Assembly (NCBI GenBank): GCA_030159075.1
Contig: BROG01000071.1
Coordinates: 1,553,001-1,617,000 of the forward strand
Direction of reading: 5' to 3'
Source of the DNA: Atrina japonica
Lineage: Eukaryota; Mollusca; Bivalvia; Pterioida; Pinnidae
DNA: 64,000 nucleotides
The notes under the pieces were generated by a model. The model was not told where the DNA came from. It made no database searches and worked only from the letters and a program-made list of their open reading frames with translations. Both the position numbers and the translations under genes were made by a program. Within the stretch, counting starts at the first letter, position 1. Each line of letters opens with the position of its first letter. Positions 19,325 through 29,616 of this stretch are shown in pieces.

Positions 19325-19332
19325 TATTTATA
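19325..19332 (-). promoter_or_regulatory. TATA box of the polymerase gene
   Basis: TATAAATA on the minus strand, 58 bases upstream of ATG 19267, implying a leader of about 30 bases. Confidence 0.65.
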
Positions 19333-19504
19333 ATAAAAAAGAAAAGAACTGTATAGATACTTAAACAAAGTATCATCACATTTATATAGTCTTTTATATT
19401 CTATGTTTTATAGGTCCATAAAACTAGAATGTATTGTATTTCGTTTTATTTTCATATAGAATGAGAAATACTAAAAACTAGTGACAGTATCTGTCTTAAA
19501 AAAC

Positions 19505-19762
19505 AGGTGGCCAAATGTCTAGACGTAGATGTCTAGGCGTAGATGTCTAGACAGACTACAACAACAGGTGGCAAGTGTCAAAAATGTCAAAAACAGGTGT
19601 TCAGATGCCAAGTGTCAAAAACAGGTGGCCAGATGCCAAGTGTCAAAAACAGGTGTTCAGATGCCAAGTGTCAAAAACAGGTGTTCAGATGCCAAGTGTC
19701 AAAAATGTCAAAAACAGGTGTTCAGATGCCAAGTGTCAACAACAGGTGGTCAAAGACGCAGA
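19505..19762 (+). repeat. 28-bp tandem array between polymerase and unit E
   Basis: Units of the form caggtgttcagatgccaagt followed by gtcaaaaa, about seven copies with some shortened to gtcaaaaatgtcaaaaa. All three plus-strand frames are open across it, giving repeated QVFRCQVSKTG-type peptides. This is a repeat artefact and not a gene. Confidence 0.92.
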
Positions 19763-19790
19763 TGTTCAGACGTGGGAAAAAATCAATACG

Positions 19791-19813
19791 TGACGTCATT
19801 CACTCTATATAAG
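19791..19813 (+). promoter_or_regulatory. CRE and TATA box of unit E
   Basis: TGACGTCA at 19791-19798 is followed by TATATAAG at 19806-19813, 37 bases before the ATG at 19850. The expected leader is about 10-15 bases, short as in histone genes. Confidence 0.65.
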
Positions 19814-19849
19814 CTAGTACTGCCTAAGTCTCGGTGTTAGTTCATCATC

Positions 19850-20203
19850 ATGGATAACTCATCTGATATGGAAATGCAACCTGAAGAGAGAAACTTGCGA
19901 ATCATTCTCACACAGAGGACACGTATTGTAGTAAGGCCACGCAGTCCGATCAATTCTGGTGGGACCCCTGTGACACCTACTACACATCAGGAGGAACCAC
20001 CTAGACCTGACCCTTCACTTCCAGTACCTGTACAATACGTACTAGCTCAGGAAGCATTAGCCAATCTTCGCCAACATAAGGCCAAGATAAATCGACTGAT
20101 GATAAAAAAAAGAAAGAGAAGTTCGTCATTGGCGACGTCTATTCGACAGATATTAGAGTCTCTCTCTTATTCAGCTTTTCGGAGCAATCAACGGCCCTTT
20201 TAA
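19850..20203 (+). CDS. Small protein of unit E with basic segment
   Basis: A 117-residue frame from ATG 19850. The N-terminus is acidic, the middle is proline-rich (PPRPDPSLPVPVQ), then a helical segment runs into INRLMIKKRKRSSSL, a likely nuclear localisation signal. The stop TAA lies inside the loop of the stem-loop at 20193-20208, where the usual loop UUUC reads UUUA. The C-terminal few residues therefore come from the stem-loop, and the ancestral stop may have been upstream. No family recognised. It is the only histone-type unit on this side of the element, transcribed away from the polymerase. Confidence 0.55.
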   Translation: MDNSSDMEMQPEERNLRIILTQRTRIVVRPRSPINSGGTPVTPTTHQEEPPRPDPSLPVPVQYVLAQEALANLRQHKAKINRLMIKKRKRSSSLATSIRQILESLSYSAFRSNQRPF

Positions 20204-20232
20204 GGGCCACCCAACTTATTCGAAAAGAAACC
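20190..20232 (+). terminator. Histone-type 3' stem-loop, unit E, variant loop
   Basis: caacggcccttttaagggcc: the six-base-pair stem is intact, but the loop is UUUA rather than UUUC. The downstream cgaaaagaaacctt at 20221-20234 is identical to the purine-rich elements of the other units. Confidence 0.82.
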
Positions 20233-20369
20233 TTCACTAAAGGTATGCAGGGTTTGTGTTTGTGTTAATTTGTAGTGACTACACACTATTTAGTCGCGTA
20301 TATTCAACATTAAATTTTTATTTGTGTTCTTGTGTTTTTTGTTGTATTCACTTCATGAGATAAAAGTCT

Positions 20370-20515
20370 AAATATAGTAAGTCATGTGACTAGAGAGAGG
20401 TTCAGTTCAGCCTGTGAAAACTCATTTGAGATCCGAAGCTCGAGGTGTTAACATCATAAGAAAAATCCACTACTTTTAGCATAGGGTGAGTGTTTCATTT
20501 TTTATTGGATCAGAC
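20370..20515 (+). repeat. Inner repeat with splice-donor-like end (right copy 1)
   Basis: gtcatgtgactagag (E-box-like), then ggttcagttcagcc, then gctcgaggtgttaacatc, ending in agggtgagtgtttc with GTGAGT at 20486-20491. Diverged from copy 2 but conserved around the same blocks. Direct repeat of 20554-20690, inverted relative to 9326-9425. Confidence 0.75.
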
Positions 20516-20553
20516 AAGATTATTTTCCATGCACTAAAAATAGAAACAAAAAA

Positions 20554-20690
20554 AAAGTCACATGACTAGAGTATAGGTTCAGTTAGACCTCTGAGAGCTC
20601 ATTTGCAATCCGCAGCTCGAAGAGTCAACATCGTCAGAAAAAACCACTACCAGCATAGGGTGAGTGTTTGAAATTTTTATTACTATATGT
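20554..20690 (+). repeat. Inner repeat with splice-donor-like end (right copy 2)
   Basis: gtcacatgactagag, then ggttcagttagacc, then gctcgaagagtcaacatcg, ending in agggtgagtgtttg with GTGAGT at 20660-20665. The gctcgaagagtcaacatcgtc block is identical to the left copy. The (T)5-6-A stretch after the donor also recurs in all three copies. Confidence 0.75.
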
Positions 20691-20712
20691 TTAGACCCAT
20701 CACTATACATTT

Positions 20713-21468
20713 ACTCTACAAGTCTTAGTACAAGCTTGAGTCGAGCTCGGCCTACAGCTTCTCGCGCTTGCGCACTTGAGACAGAACTCTCGACGACTAA
20801 CAGTGACGGGCTCGGCCTACCGCTTCTCGCACATGCGCACTCGCACACTCTTAACGACGGTGGCGCCACCAACTACGAGTTTCACAAACCTGGAAAACCC
20901 TAAAGTTTCGGTTCTAAAAATAGATTCACTCTCAGCTCAAAACTGGAAAAACCCAAAGTTTCGGTTCTAAAAATAGATTCACTCTCAGCTCAAAACTGGA
21001 AAAACCCAAAGTTTCGGTTCTAAAAATAGATTCACTCTCAGCTCAAAACTGGAAAAACCCAACTTCTCTCTCTCTTCCCGTTGACTTCTCGTGAACTCAC
21101 GTGACCTCTTGTGACTTCTCGTGACCCCAACCTCTTGTAACGAAGGCTCTCATTGGCTCCTTAACCAAAATGGCCGCCCCCACAACCTTCCACTTCCGCT
21201 CATAGACACGCCTCCAAGCTCAACGATTGGCTCTTTCTCCTTATTGCCATGACAACATGGCCTCACTTCCGGTATGACGCACTTCCGGTATGACCTCACT
21301 TCCGGTATGACGCACTTCCGGTTATGACGTCACAGGCGGCTCCATGGCGCGCATTTGAATTGACCAATCAGAAGCCAGCATTCTGATGACGTCATCAAAC
21401 AGCGCCACTGGTGGCGCCCCCTAGCGGCGAAAATTCAAATGCGCGCCAGGGAGCTGCCTATTACTACT
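20713..21468 (-). repeat. Right terminal inverted repeat
   Basis: About 755 bp, reverse complement of 7891-8572, ending cctattactact at the element boundary. It has three 53-bp repeats where the left arm has two plus a partial, and an extra segment of about 60 bp (ggcctaccgcttctcgcac region). Confidence 0.95.
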
Positions 21469-21474
21469 TATGAA
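21469..21474. repeat. 6-bp target duplication (right), TATGAA
   Basis: Partner of TATAAA at 7885-7890, one mismatch. Confidence 0.7.
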
Positions 21475-21497
21475 TAAACATCAGATCACTAAAAGAA

Positions 21498-21965
21498 CAT
21501 TTTCCGATTTTTAATGTTACCCTGAATGTTGACATTGACAAAATCAAAACAATATAACTATGAAAAGTTTGCGTACCTCATGTTTTACAATCGTGCCGCC
21601 ATGTCCAGTAGAGTTGGGCAGTTCATGATAATGTGTAAAGAATGATAAAGCTGAAAATGCGATGGGACGAGTTATCACCCGATATTCCCGGCACGTGGAC
21701 AATTTCAGAAACGAATGTTTTGAAACAACGAAAAAGACAAACTTCTCCTGATTTAGGTATGAGATGATGATGTACGAAAATAAACGCAAAGGGGAATAGA
21801 ATGTATATTAACTACAAATAGCACGTGTTTATTGGTCACTCGGTAATCTTCGTAAAAAATTACCGAAAGTTAATTTGCAATGCTCAAAGTATGGTGGACG
21901 CAAAAATAACTGATATTACGGGTTAAGTTTGGCAATATTGTTGCAATTTTACACATGCATTAGTT
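21498..21965 (+). repeat. ~450-bp dispersed repeat, copy 1
   Basis: About 90 percent similar by eye to 44385-44850 in the same orientation, from atgttaccctgaa to tttacacatgcatt, including gtgccgccatgtccagt and ggacaatttcagaa. The polymerase-bearing element is inserted about 30 bp from its left edge. Frames inside are interrupted in the other copy, so coding is unlikely. Confidence 0.8.
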
Positions 21966-23480
21966 ATTCTAACCACTAGACGGTCCCTTTGGTATATATC
22001 TATGAGATAGAATACCACATAAAATGGGCATGTAAATTGTTTTACCTACGACAGTTCATATCGCTTTAAAACACACGCTTACTTCACACCTTCCAGTATA
22101 TTACCATGTCATGCAACCGCAGGTGGGTCTGTGCTCCAGTTAGAGTAGCGTGGAAGTAATAGATGATCAGACCTGTGTTCAAATACCGCTGAAAACGTAA
22201 GCGTTTTGGCGCATTCCTACCTCTGTTTTGGATGAAGTAAGAGACCACATTGAACAAATTTAGCTGCTGGTATTATCAGATGATCATACTCGTCATTTTC
22301 AATCATCTTAACTTGAAAATCAAGAAAGATAACAATGCACTACCCAGCCTTATGAACTTGATCGACTGCAAAACCGGACATAGTACTACATGGACCTACC
22401 AAGGTAAAGTTGCCCATCCGGGTTCTGTCAAAAACCAAAATAATATGATATATTTTCCAAAAATAGGTTGTACACTTAAAACGTACTGCCTTGCACAGAT
22501 TCCATACATTACTGAAGCTGTAATATTTTTGTGTCAACAAGTAGTCTGTTATCCCTGTTATAATTTTATTTAGACTCGTTATGTTTGTGAAGATGTGTCA
22601 TTTTACCTTGGTAGACCTTTAGGTACGGATACGTAGTTGCGTCCTGGTGTACATGACAGGGAGTACCTACCCTGGGCTAGACCAAAGAGGGACAGACCAA
22701 ATGGATACGTTTGAGTTATCATAACGACTAAAACAAAAATAGTGTGTAATGAACTCTACAGTACAAAACAGTCAGAGCTGGTGTAGGCTACTCAGTGCTC
22801 ACTGACAGTAAGGCAGACAACTCACTACTGATTGAAATTGACATTCACCGACCCCAAACAATGACCAGTGTCAGACTAACAGTAACAGCAATGCTCCTCT
22901 GTGGTTGACTGATGTTTTCAACTTACCAGGCATATAATGGGCAGTCAAAAGTTACATTCCATCATGTAAGTTACAATACTTTACTCGACATAATTATTTC
23001 TAATCAACTGACACTCATAAATTGCCTATAACCCCTACCAGGCATCAATGACCACGAGGCTCTATTCATTGATAGTGATACATGTATATAGTTGAAGCTA
23101 CAGCGACCCACAAGACACAAGCTGTGCCTCCCTCCCCACCTCGGACCCAGGGACTCTACTTACACCGGACAAGAGCCACGAGAGCCAACGCCACTTCCAG
23201 ATCCAACGCTCAAGCCTACTTCGTAGGGGCGAGCACGTGTAACCCACGTTAAACACAAGGAAGCTACAGGGGTAGCCCCGGCGTGTGGCAAGGGCTTTAA
23301 GTAGTCACGCCGCACGTAAAATCAACTCTGACTGACTGACCCACAAGACACAAGATCTGCATATGAAGTAAGGCTGACCTACAAGAATTTAAGAATAATA
23401 TGAAAATTTTCAGCCAGTAATTCAGCAAGAACTTCTCACACCACCTCGCTGAAAATCTATGGGCTTATTTAAATCTGGCT
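21966..23480. other. No gene recognised
   Basis: A 107-codon plus-strand frame at 22250-22573 has no recognisable domain and no splice context. The GC-richer patch near 23120-23320 looks like another old repeat. Nothing further to support. Confidence 0.4.
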
Positions 23481-23589
23481 GTCTACAAGTCCTGGTTTCA
23501 CACGTACCATCGAAGATGACGAGCTAGGGGTGTAGCCAAACCTGGATAACACAGGACCTTAAAAAGTCTCCAGAAAAAATCACCGCACA

Positions 23590-24507
23590 TGCAAAAGGTA
23601 TTTGAGGACCCGCACTTCACGTGACCACGCTAATTACAAGCGGACCCACACTCTTCACGTACGTTTTAAAGAACAATACATTGAGTATTTGAACGATAGC
23701 ATCATGGATGAAAATCGCAAGCCAAATCGATATATCGTCAACGGACTTTCATCAAAAGCAGACGGGTGGATGCATTCGGAGGTGCAGCTCTGAACCGATA
23801 TGGGGTCGCGTACAGTGGTGCGAAACTGAGAGATGAGATTCTCAACAACCAGTTCACATCAGATGACTCACCTAAATCTCTCCTAGCCCTCTCCAAAGCC
23901 CTCATCCAGTTGTATAAGATATTTTAGTATGCTGAAAAGGAGTACCTAAACTCCTACAACTGAATGTGTCATCCAGACTACTTAAGGAGACTGCACACCA
24001 AACAAACCTAGCTTTACCCTTGCTATTTCAAGCCTCACCCGAACAAGACAATGTACCTAAGGAGTGGAACGCTTCAAACATAACACTAAATTTCAAGAAC
24101 GGGGCAGAAGTGCAACTGTCAATTACTCGACCGTACATCAGTTTTCAACAAAGTCATGTAGAACATCTTCCATATCTGTTTCATAAACCATATGGACAGT
24201 CATGGGCTACTAATAAGACTCCAAGAATGGCTTCAGCAAGCGTCGTTCCACAGAAACAGAACTCATTCTCTCCATCAGTGACCTGGCACTGAGTATGGGG
24301 ATTAAGAAACAAGTCGACAATACACAACACACAACAGATTACCGATGAAACTGAACAACTACAGAATCAGAGGTCGCCTTCAAGATTGGATAGCCAGCTT
24401 CTTCTAAGGCCACAGTCTGGAAGTAGACCTTGATGGTTAACTATCATCAACCAATACAGATTATTAAGGAAATCCTCAGGTCACAGTACTAGGTCCTCTA
24501 CTCTTTT
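23590..24507 (+). pseudogene. LINE reverse-transcriptase relic, interrupted
   Basis: Across several frames the sequence follows the order of a non-LTR reverse transcriptase: a pre-RT segment, PKEWNASNITLNFKNG with the following ITRPYISF, then RIRGRLQDWIASFF and VTVLGPLLF (RT motifs up to the region just before the YADD box). Stops and frame changes are frequent. At 24508 it stops abruptly where an inverted dispersed repeat begins (agcccaccatcaacagatgg), so the catalytic end is missing. CR1- or RTE-like clade is possible; I could not decide. Confidence 0.7.
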
Positions 24508-25345
24508 TTAGCCCACCATCAACAGATGGTTCAAATCGCCCTGCGTCCGTGGTAAGTCCGTCCTTAACAATTTTTGTTACCGTTATTTCTCTGAAAGTAT
24601 TGAAGGAACCCTTGAACTTTGACATCAAGGTTACCTTTGAGGTCCTTTTGTGCATGTTGCATTTTCAGAGAGATCAGAATATAATATGGCCAACATGGGA
24701 CCATCTTGGATTTTGACCAAAGGAAGTTTGTTACCGCTACTTCTCAGAAAGGACTGAAGGAAATTCTTGAACTTGAGGTTTATTTGCATACATCAGAGAG
24801 TTCCCCTTGAGGTCTTTATTTGTGCATAGTTTGCGTACTTCTCAGACTGAGGGATGTGACATGAAGGTTCTTGGCGGCGGCCATATTTAATTTTGACCAA
24901 AGGAAGTTTGTTACCGTTATTTCTCAGAAATTCTGATGGGATCTCGTTGAAATTTGACATAAAGGTTTCCCTGAAGATGTAGTTGAGTAAATTGCATTTT
25001 CAGAGAGATGGGAATCCAATATGGCCGACAGGCGGTCATCTTGGATTTTGACTTTAGGAAGATTGTTATTGCTATTTCTCAAAAAGGACTGAAGAGATCT
25101 CTTTCAAATTTGACACGAAGGTTCTCCGTGAGGTATAGATGTGCATATGATATCTTCAAAGATATCGGATTCCAACATGGCTGACAGGTGGCCATCTTGG
25201 AGTTTGACAATGGAAGTATGTTACCCCTATATCTCGGTAAGTACTGAAGGGATCTTGTTTACATTTGACATGAAGTTTCCCTTTGAGGTCTAGTTGGACA
25301 TATTACATTTTCAGAGAGATCAGAATCCAGCTTGGCTGACAGTAC
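24508..25345 (-). repeat. Dispersed tandem-unit repeat inserted in LINE relic
   Basis: Inverted copy of the family seen at 3240-4380 and 45530-46372. It starts at its terminal agcccaccatcaacagatgg, followed by a cgtccgtggtaagtccgtcc segment, then at least four diverged units of the cagagagat...atggccgacaggcggccatcttggattttgac type. Confidence 0.8.
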
Positions 25346-26158
25346 AACTAGCATTCGGTCATAAAACATAAAAACAGGTACAGCCTGCAATATTTATAAT
25401 TTGTTATTTCAAACCTTAACTAAATTGATTTGCATCCATTTAATGTATAATTTAAAAGTGAAGCTTGGATTACTCAGATAAACATTGTGGTAGTTTTATC
25501 TTTCTATGCATAAACATAGATAAACGTTGACAGAGTCATGAGGTCTTCTGAGTAATAATCACTTAAACGCTTGTCGCCTATGAGAAATTAATAGCATTTG
25601 TGGCTGCAGTGACCCTGATTTGATTACAGATTTTACCTGAAACATGGGTTTGACAACTGATACGACTGATAAACAAAATAATACTGGAAACTGCGTTCAA
25701 AGAAACAAAAGAAATAAAGAAAGACAAGTTGAAACTGAGATCAGTTTTTAAAAATTCTGCAATCAATAAATCTCCCAAGATCACACTTCCAATGATAAGG
25801 GTTGGTTTATTATAACAGTGTAGATCTTATTATTTTGAAAAGTAGCAAGTATTGGACATTATCGTAGTATGTGAATACACATATGTGTTTTGTTTTCTTG
25901 CTTTTTTTCTTCTTTTGGTAACATCTCTATCGGCGTTGTTGCTTTTATTTTTCGTCGTATGATTAATATTCTCTTACCTAGTTGGCCAGATGTTTTTTTA
26001 TTTAATTTTTTAACTTTTAGATTATCATTATTATTATTTTTGTAATACTATGATTTTTTCTTTGCATCTGTAGGACTACATGTGCTATTGTAATCAGTAC
26101 TTTCAGTTTCATTTGAAGTAGTACTAGTAAGATGACATGAACTGAAATAATAAAACAT
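25346..26158. other. No gene recognised
   Basis: AT-rich, with T-runs near 25900-26040. No feature supported. Confidence 0.4.
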
Positions 26159-27030
26159 CTTAGATACCAAAGTAGTAATCTTTAGGATGTTCAGGACACA
26201 TTTACAATTGCGGCAAATTTGGACAAACGCGGATCTCTGGAAACCAAGAGGTGAGATCAGGTGCCATGGAGGAGTAAGCATCCCCTGTCGACCGGTCACA
26301 CCCGCCGTGATTCCACAGTCAAGTCCAAATGAAACACATGAGAAACGAATCCTCGTCACAATTGGTACAGACATCTCAACAACCGTCAACGAAAAGGCAA
26401 CTCAACATTTCACCCAGTGAAACCGAGTAATCGCAATAAAACTATTATACTGACCGTAAAAATATACGTAACGTTGACATCAAACGCGGTTTTAGATATC
26501 CCTGTGTCAATGATTTTTCAGTGAGTAGTTTATATGTGTATATGAAATGTTTATATGTTGAACACGCACTGGCATATCTGATCATTTGTGAAATATAAAC
26601 TCCATATGCGGGTGACTGTGGGATGTACTACTTAAATGAGGAAAAATTACAATGGGAAAGCCGCGTCGCGTTTGTCGTATAGCTGAGTTGCAAATTTCCC
26701 GTATGTGTCTATAGGAAGTAAAATGTCTAAGTATGAAGCGTGTGTGCTTGATTCTGTTGTATCTCTAATTTCTAGTTCTCTGGTATATATATCGCATGGA
26801 CATATATATGAAACTTGTTATTATTAATTGACAAAACGTCGTCGATATATCTAAATGTGAAATTAAAGTATACTCTTACAGCCAATCCCTGAAAATTTAG
26901 TTCTATGTTATCATCATAATTCATTGTTAAGAAAACCATCCTCACTCCCTTCCTTAGCATTCCAAATCCCATATGTTTTATGACTTGAGGATGGTTTCCA
27001 GGATTATCAATTCCCAGACTGAAGAACACA
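26159..27030 (-). pseudogene. YIDD-type reverse transcriptase relic with 3' tail
   Basis: On the minus strand a frame from 27029 contains LNFQGLAVRVYFNFTFRYID and DDVLSINNNKFHIYVHAIY, the catalytic YIDD box of a reverse transcriptase family common in marine invertebrates. Past a frameshift the expected ELEIRDTTESS-like and KLYDKRD-like segments follow, with stops. The segment 26435-26159 is the non-coding tail (gtgtgaccggtcgacagggg, ggatgcttactcc), shared with 35345-35565 and 40940-41080. Penelope-like assignment is my best guess but uncertain. Confidence 0.7.
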
Positions 27031-28026
27031 TTGCATGCTAATTATTATGTTGGAAACACATGTACCATACAGTGTTAAAAGGGTGTATAATAAATTTCTT
27101 ATCCTAAAAGGTGGATATGTAATAAAGATAACAATATAAAACAGTTAGGTGGTAGAAGAGGGTAATAATTTGTCTAAAAGAAATATAGCCAGCTCTAAGT
27201 GTCACAGGCAGCAGGTTTGAAAGACTTGTAATGGTATGAGAGTACCATACCTTTTTAGACCTTTACGTAATTACTTAGCATGTTTATCATCTTATTTCTT
27301 TCCAATTTAGCTTATTTTGTGGATTTTTGATAGAATTAACGTTCGGTAGAACAACCTGATGAGCTGATAGAGACAGATATTCTGTGCGTACCAAAGAGCA
27401 AATACCTAGAGAAGGTTGATTGATTTTGTGCTATGTACAAAGTATAGTCATACGATTGACATATCATTTTAAAAATATGACAGGTACAAGAAGTTAATTG
27501 AACCCCTTGGAACAATGACGAATGTCATTCCGTTGGCACTTTAGAAAAGTAACTCTTCTGGATGAGTGATTTTTTAAGCAGATGAAATAAATTTTCATTG
27601 ACTTTTTCATATTGTTTTTGAAAATATTTACAATCAGATTGGATTAAGCTGTATGGATAATTATCTGATTTATCAAAATTTGATTAATAAAATATGTCTT
27701 CACAATCTTAATTTTAATGACTAATTCCAGGATTCAATTTTTTCTGACTTTGCCACCACATCTTTATCTTCAGCAAGATTTAAAGAATAGACCAGTCAGA
27801 GGTATGTTAAGTATACATACAAATGTTTTACTGTCTTGTGTCCTGAAAGTTAGATTGCAGTCTTATGTATTTAAGACTACTTCCTGTATTTATATGATGC
27901 AACGTTTCCTTTTCTCTTTCTTATCATCTGTAACTAATGATGGAATAAATTATCAAATCTTTTTGTATTGCATACCATTCACATATATATGATAAATTCT
28001 TGACACGTGTTTTTGTTTTTCTCCAG
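27031..28026. other. No confident gene
   Basis: A 91-codon plus-strand frame at 27717-27992 has no domain. A sequence bracketed by ttatcttcag and gtatgttaag at 27772-27799 resembles a 28-bp exon, but its phase does not match the next candidate exon. Confidence 0.35.
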
Positions 28027-28065
28027 ACACCCTTCAGATTCAAGGACACAAGACTGCACATCAAG
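28027..28065 (+). CDS. Candidate 39-bp exon of broken coiled-coil gene
   Basis: Bracketed by tttttctccag and gtatgtac; the open frame reads TPFRFKDTRLHIK with phase 0 at both ends, which matches the phase of the candidate exon at 28729. Confidence 0.35.
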
Positions 28066-28728
28066 GTATGTACAATGTAAAGTTAAGCATCCCATCAGTT
28101 TTAGGTAGTAAGTAGTACAAAGCATGGGTCCTTCCAGACACTCGGATTTTGTTTTTAATTTTGGTTAAGTTGTATACAAATTTGTGGTGCTACACTTACA
28201 ATGACATAAGGCTTATTCATATCAGAGAGACTCAACACTTTAATGGGGACATGTGTATTAATCTTGCATGGCTTGGAATAAACCTTAACCTCTGTCTGAA
28301 AGATGAATAAAACCATAAGTTACCTGTCGGACAATCAGACATTTAATCTAGTTGTTCATATGTCATAGGTCAAGGTCATTGTGACAGTCTGCTTATTTGG
28401 TCAAAAGTACATGCCATAAAGATAATGTTTTTTACACAACAGTTCTCAATGAGGGGAGAGCCATGATCCTGTCTGAAGGTCATAATTCAAAGGTTGAGGT
28501 CACTATGACATTCTAACATGTTTTGTCAGCATCATTTTCATGAAAGAGAAACTTTTTCACAACTCGTTTTATGTATCATTTGCAGTACTCTTGTTGCTAT
28601 GTTTTGTTAGTTTTTTCTGTTTCTTTATTTTTGTTGTTGTTTTTTTCATTTGATTTCATTACAATTACTAGCTTGTAACTGATGAAATTAAAGACTTAAT
28701 ATATTCATACAGTATCTTTTAATTTTAG

Positions 28729-28921
28729 AAATATTCTTGGCTTAGAGATATAGAGGCAGTGGTGTCCTCAGACGATGAGGAATTGGATATACAATTAACC
28801 AAATCAGAACTGAGGTAAAAATGCAACATGCAGGCATTTGAGCTGCAGAGAAGGAATAAAGAAATATATTCTCTAAAGCAAGAAAATGCAAATTAGAGAG
28901 CAGCCATACGTTTAGTCACAG
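28729..28921 (+). pseudogene. Broken coiled-coil exon with two in-frame stops
   Basis: After the acceptor ttttaattttag one frame reads KYSWLRDIEAVVSSDDEELD, then a TAA, then AFELQRRNKEIYSLKQENAN, a TAG, and RAAIRLVTG up to a donor gtaaag. The heptad-like pattern after the first stop suggests a coiled coil. The two nonsense codons in otherwise coherent sequence indicate a pseudogene or gene fragment. No family assigned. Confidence 0.4.
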
Positions 28922-29524
28922 GTAAAGTATATATTTAGTTTCATAAATACAATTTAACCTGTCTTTTTGTTTGTTTGTTTTTTCATTTGCCTTTTTTAGG
29001 ACTATAATAAAATTAAGGCCATAAACATTGAAAAAACTACACTTAAGTATTCGAACCTTGTGTTGAAGTCAGGTCAGTGGAAATTCAGATATTTAAAAGT
29101 TGTATATATACAATGCACTAAAACCAACAACACTATATATCCTAGGGTGTCGGATTTAAGCAATAGATACAAGTCAGGAGACTGAAAGAAATGCTACATT
29201 TTACAAGTACAGCGTGATAATGCAATAAATCAATGAAAATGGCAATCAAACAAAGGGATAACTAAAAAAAGTAAGCTCAAACTACCAACGAAATGTGAAT
29301 CGAACGAGATATAAATGAAAGTAACAAGAAACTGCAACATGAATTTGATCTACACTGTACATCTTTGCATGATCATGCTGTACTTGCAACATGTTGTGTG
29401 TGTGAGTGCGTAATAGTGCGTATGTGTACGTTTATTCATGTTATTTTAATCGTTTTGTCCTGATAAACGGACAGGTCGTCCCGAAAATTTGAAATTCATT
29501 TTTCCGTGTCGTTAGGCAATTTAG

Positions 29525-29528
<4 letters not shown>

Positions 29529-29613
<85 letters not shown>
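29529..29613. repeat. (TA)n microsatellite
   Basis: About 42 TA units. The IYIYIY frames on both strands are artefacts. Confidence 0.99.

Positions 29614-29616
<3 letters not shown>

Larger units (their letters stand above)
7891..21468. mobile_element. Polinton/Maverick-like DNA element with long TIRs
   Basis: A 13,578-bp unit bounded by terminal inverted repeats of about 0.7 kb that begin agtagtaatagg and are flanked by 6-bp duplications. It contains a family B DNA polymerase of the type common in invertebrate self-replicating elements, a penton-like or structural protein candidate, and AT-hook, BIR and zinc-knuckle proteins on the minus strand. Five short units with histone-type 3' ends lie towards the two sides. 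Length, TIRs, AG terminus, 6-bp duplication and polymerase fit Polintons (established family traits). No RVE integrase, FtsK-like ATPase, adenoviral-type protease or double jelly-roll capsid gene was recognised, so this copy is either non-autonomous, internally deleted, or of a divergent lineage. Several genes carry frameshifts, so the copy is likely inactive. Confidence 0.85.

Noticed and set aside
19529..19840. Three overlapping plus-strand frames with QVFRCQVSKTG-type repeats
   Set aside because: All three frames of a 28-bp tandem array are open; this is repeat structure, and unit E starts after it with its own TATA box.
7891..21468. Integrated malacoherpesvirus fragment, suggested by the BIR gene
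   Set aside because: The polymerase type, 13.6-kb length, terminal repeats and 6-bp duplication fit a Polinton-like element, and no herpesvirus core gene is present.
22250..22573. 107-codon plus-strand frame as a gene
   Set aside because: No domain, no splice or promoter context, and it overlaps a minus-strand frame of similar quality.
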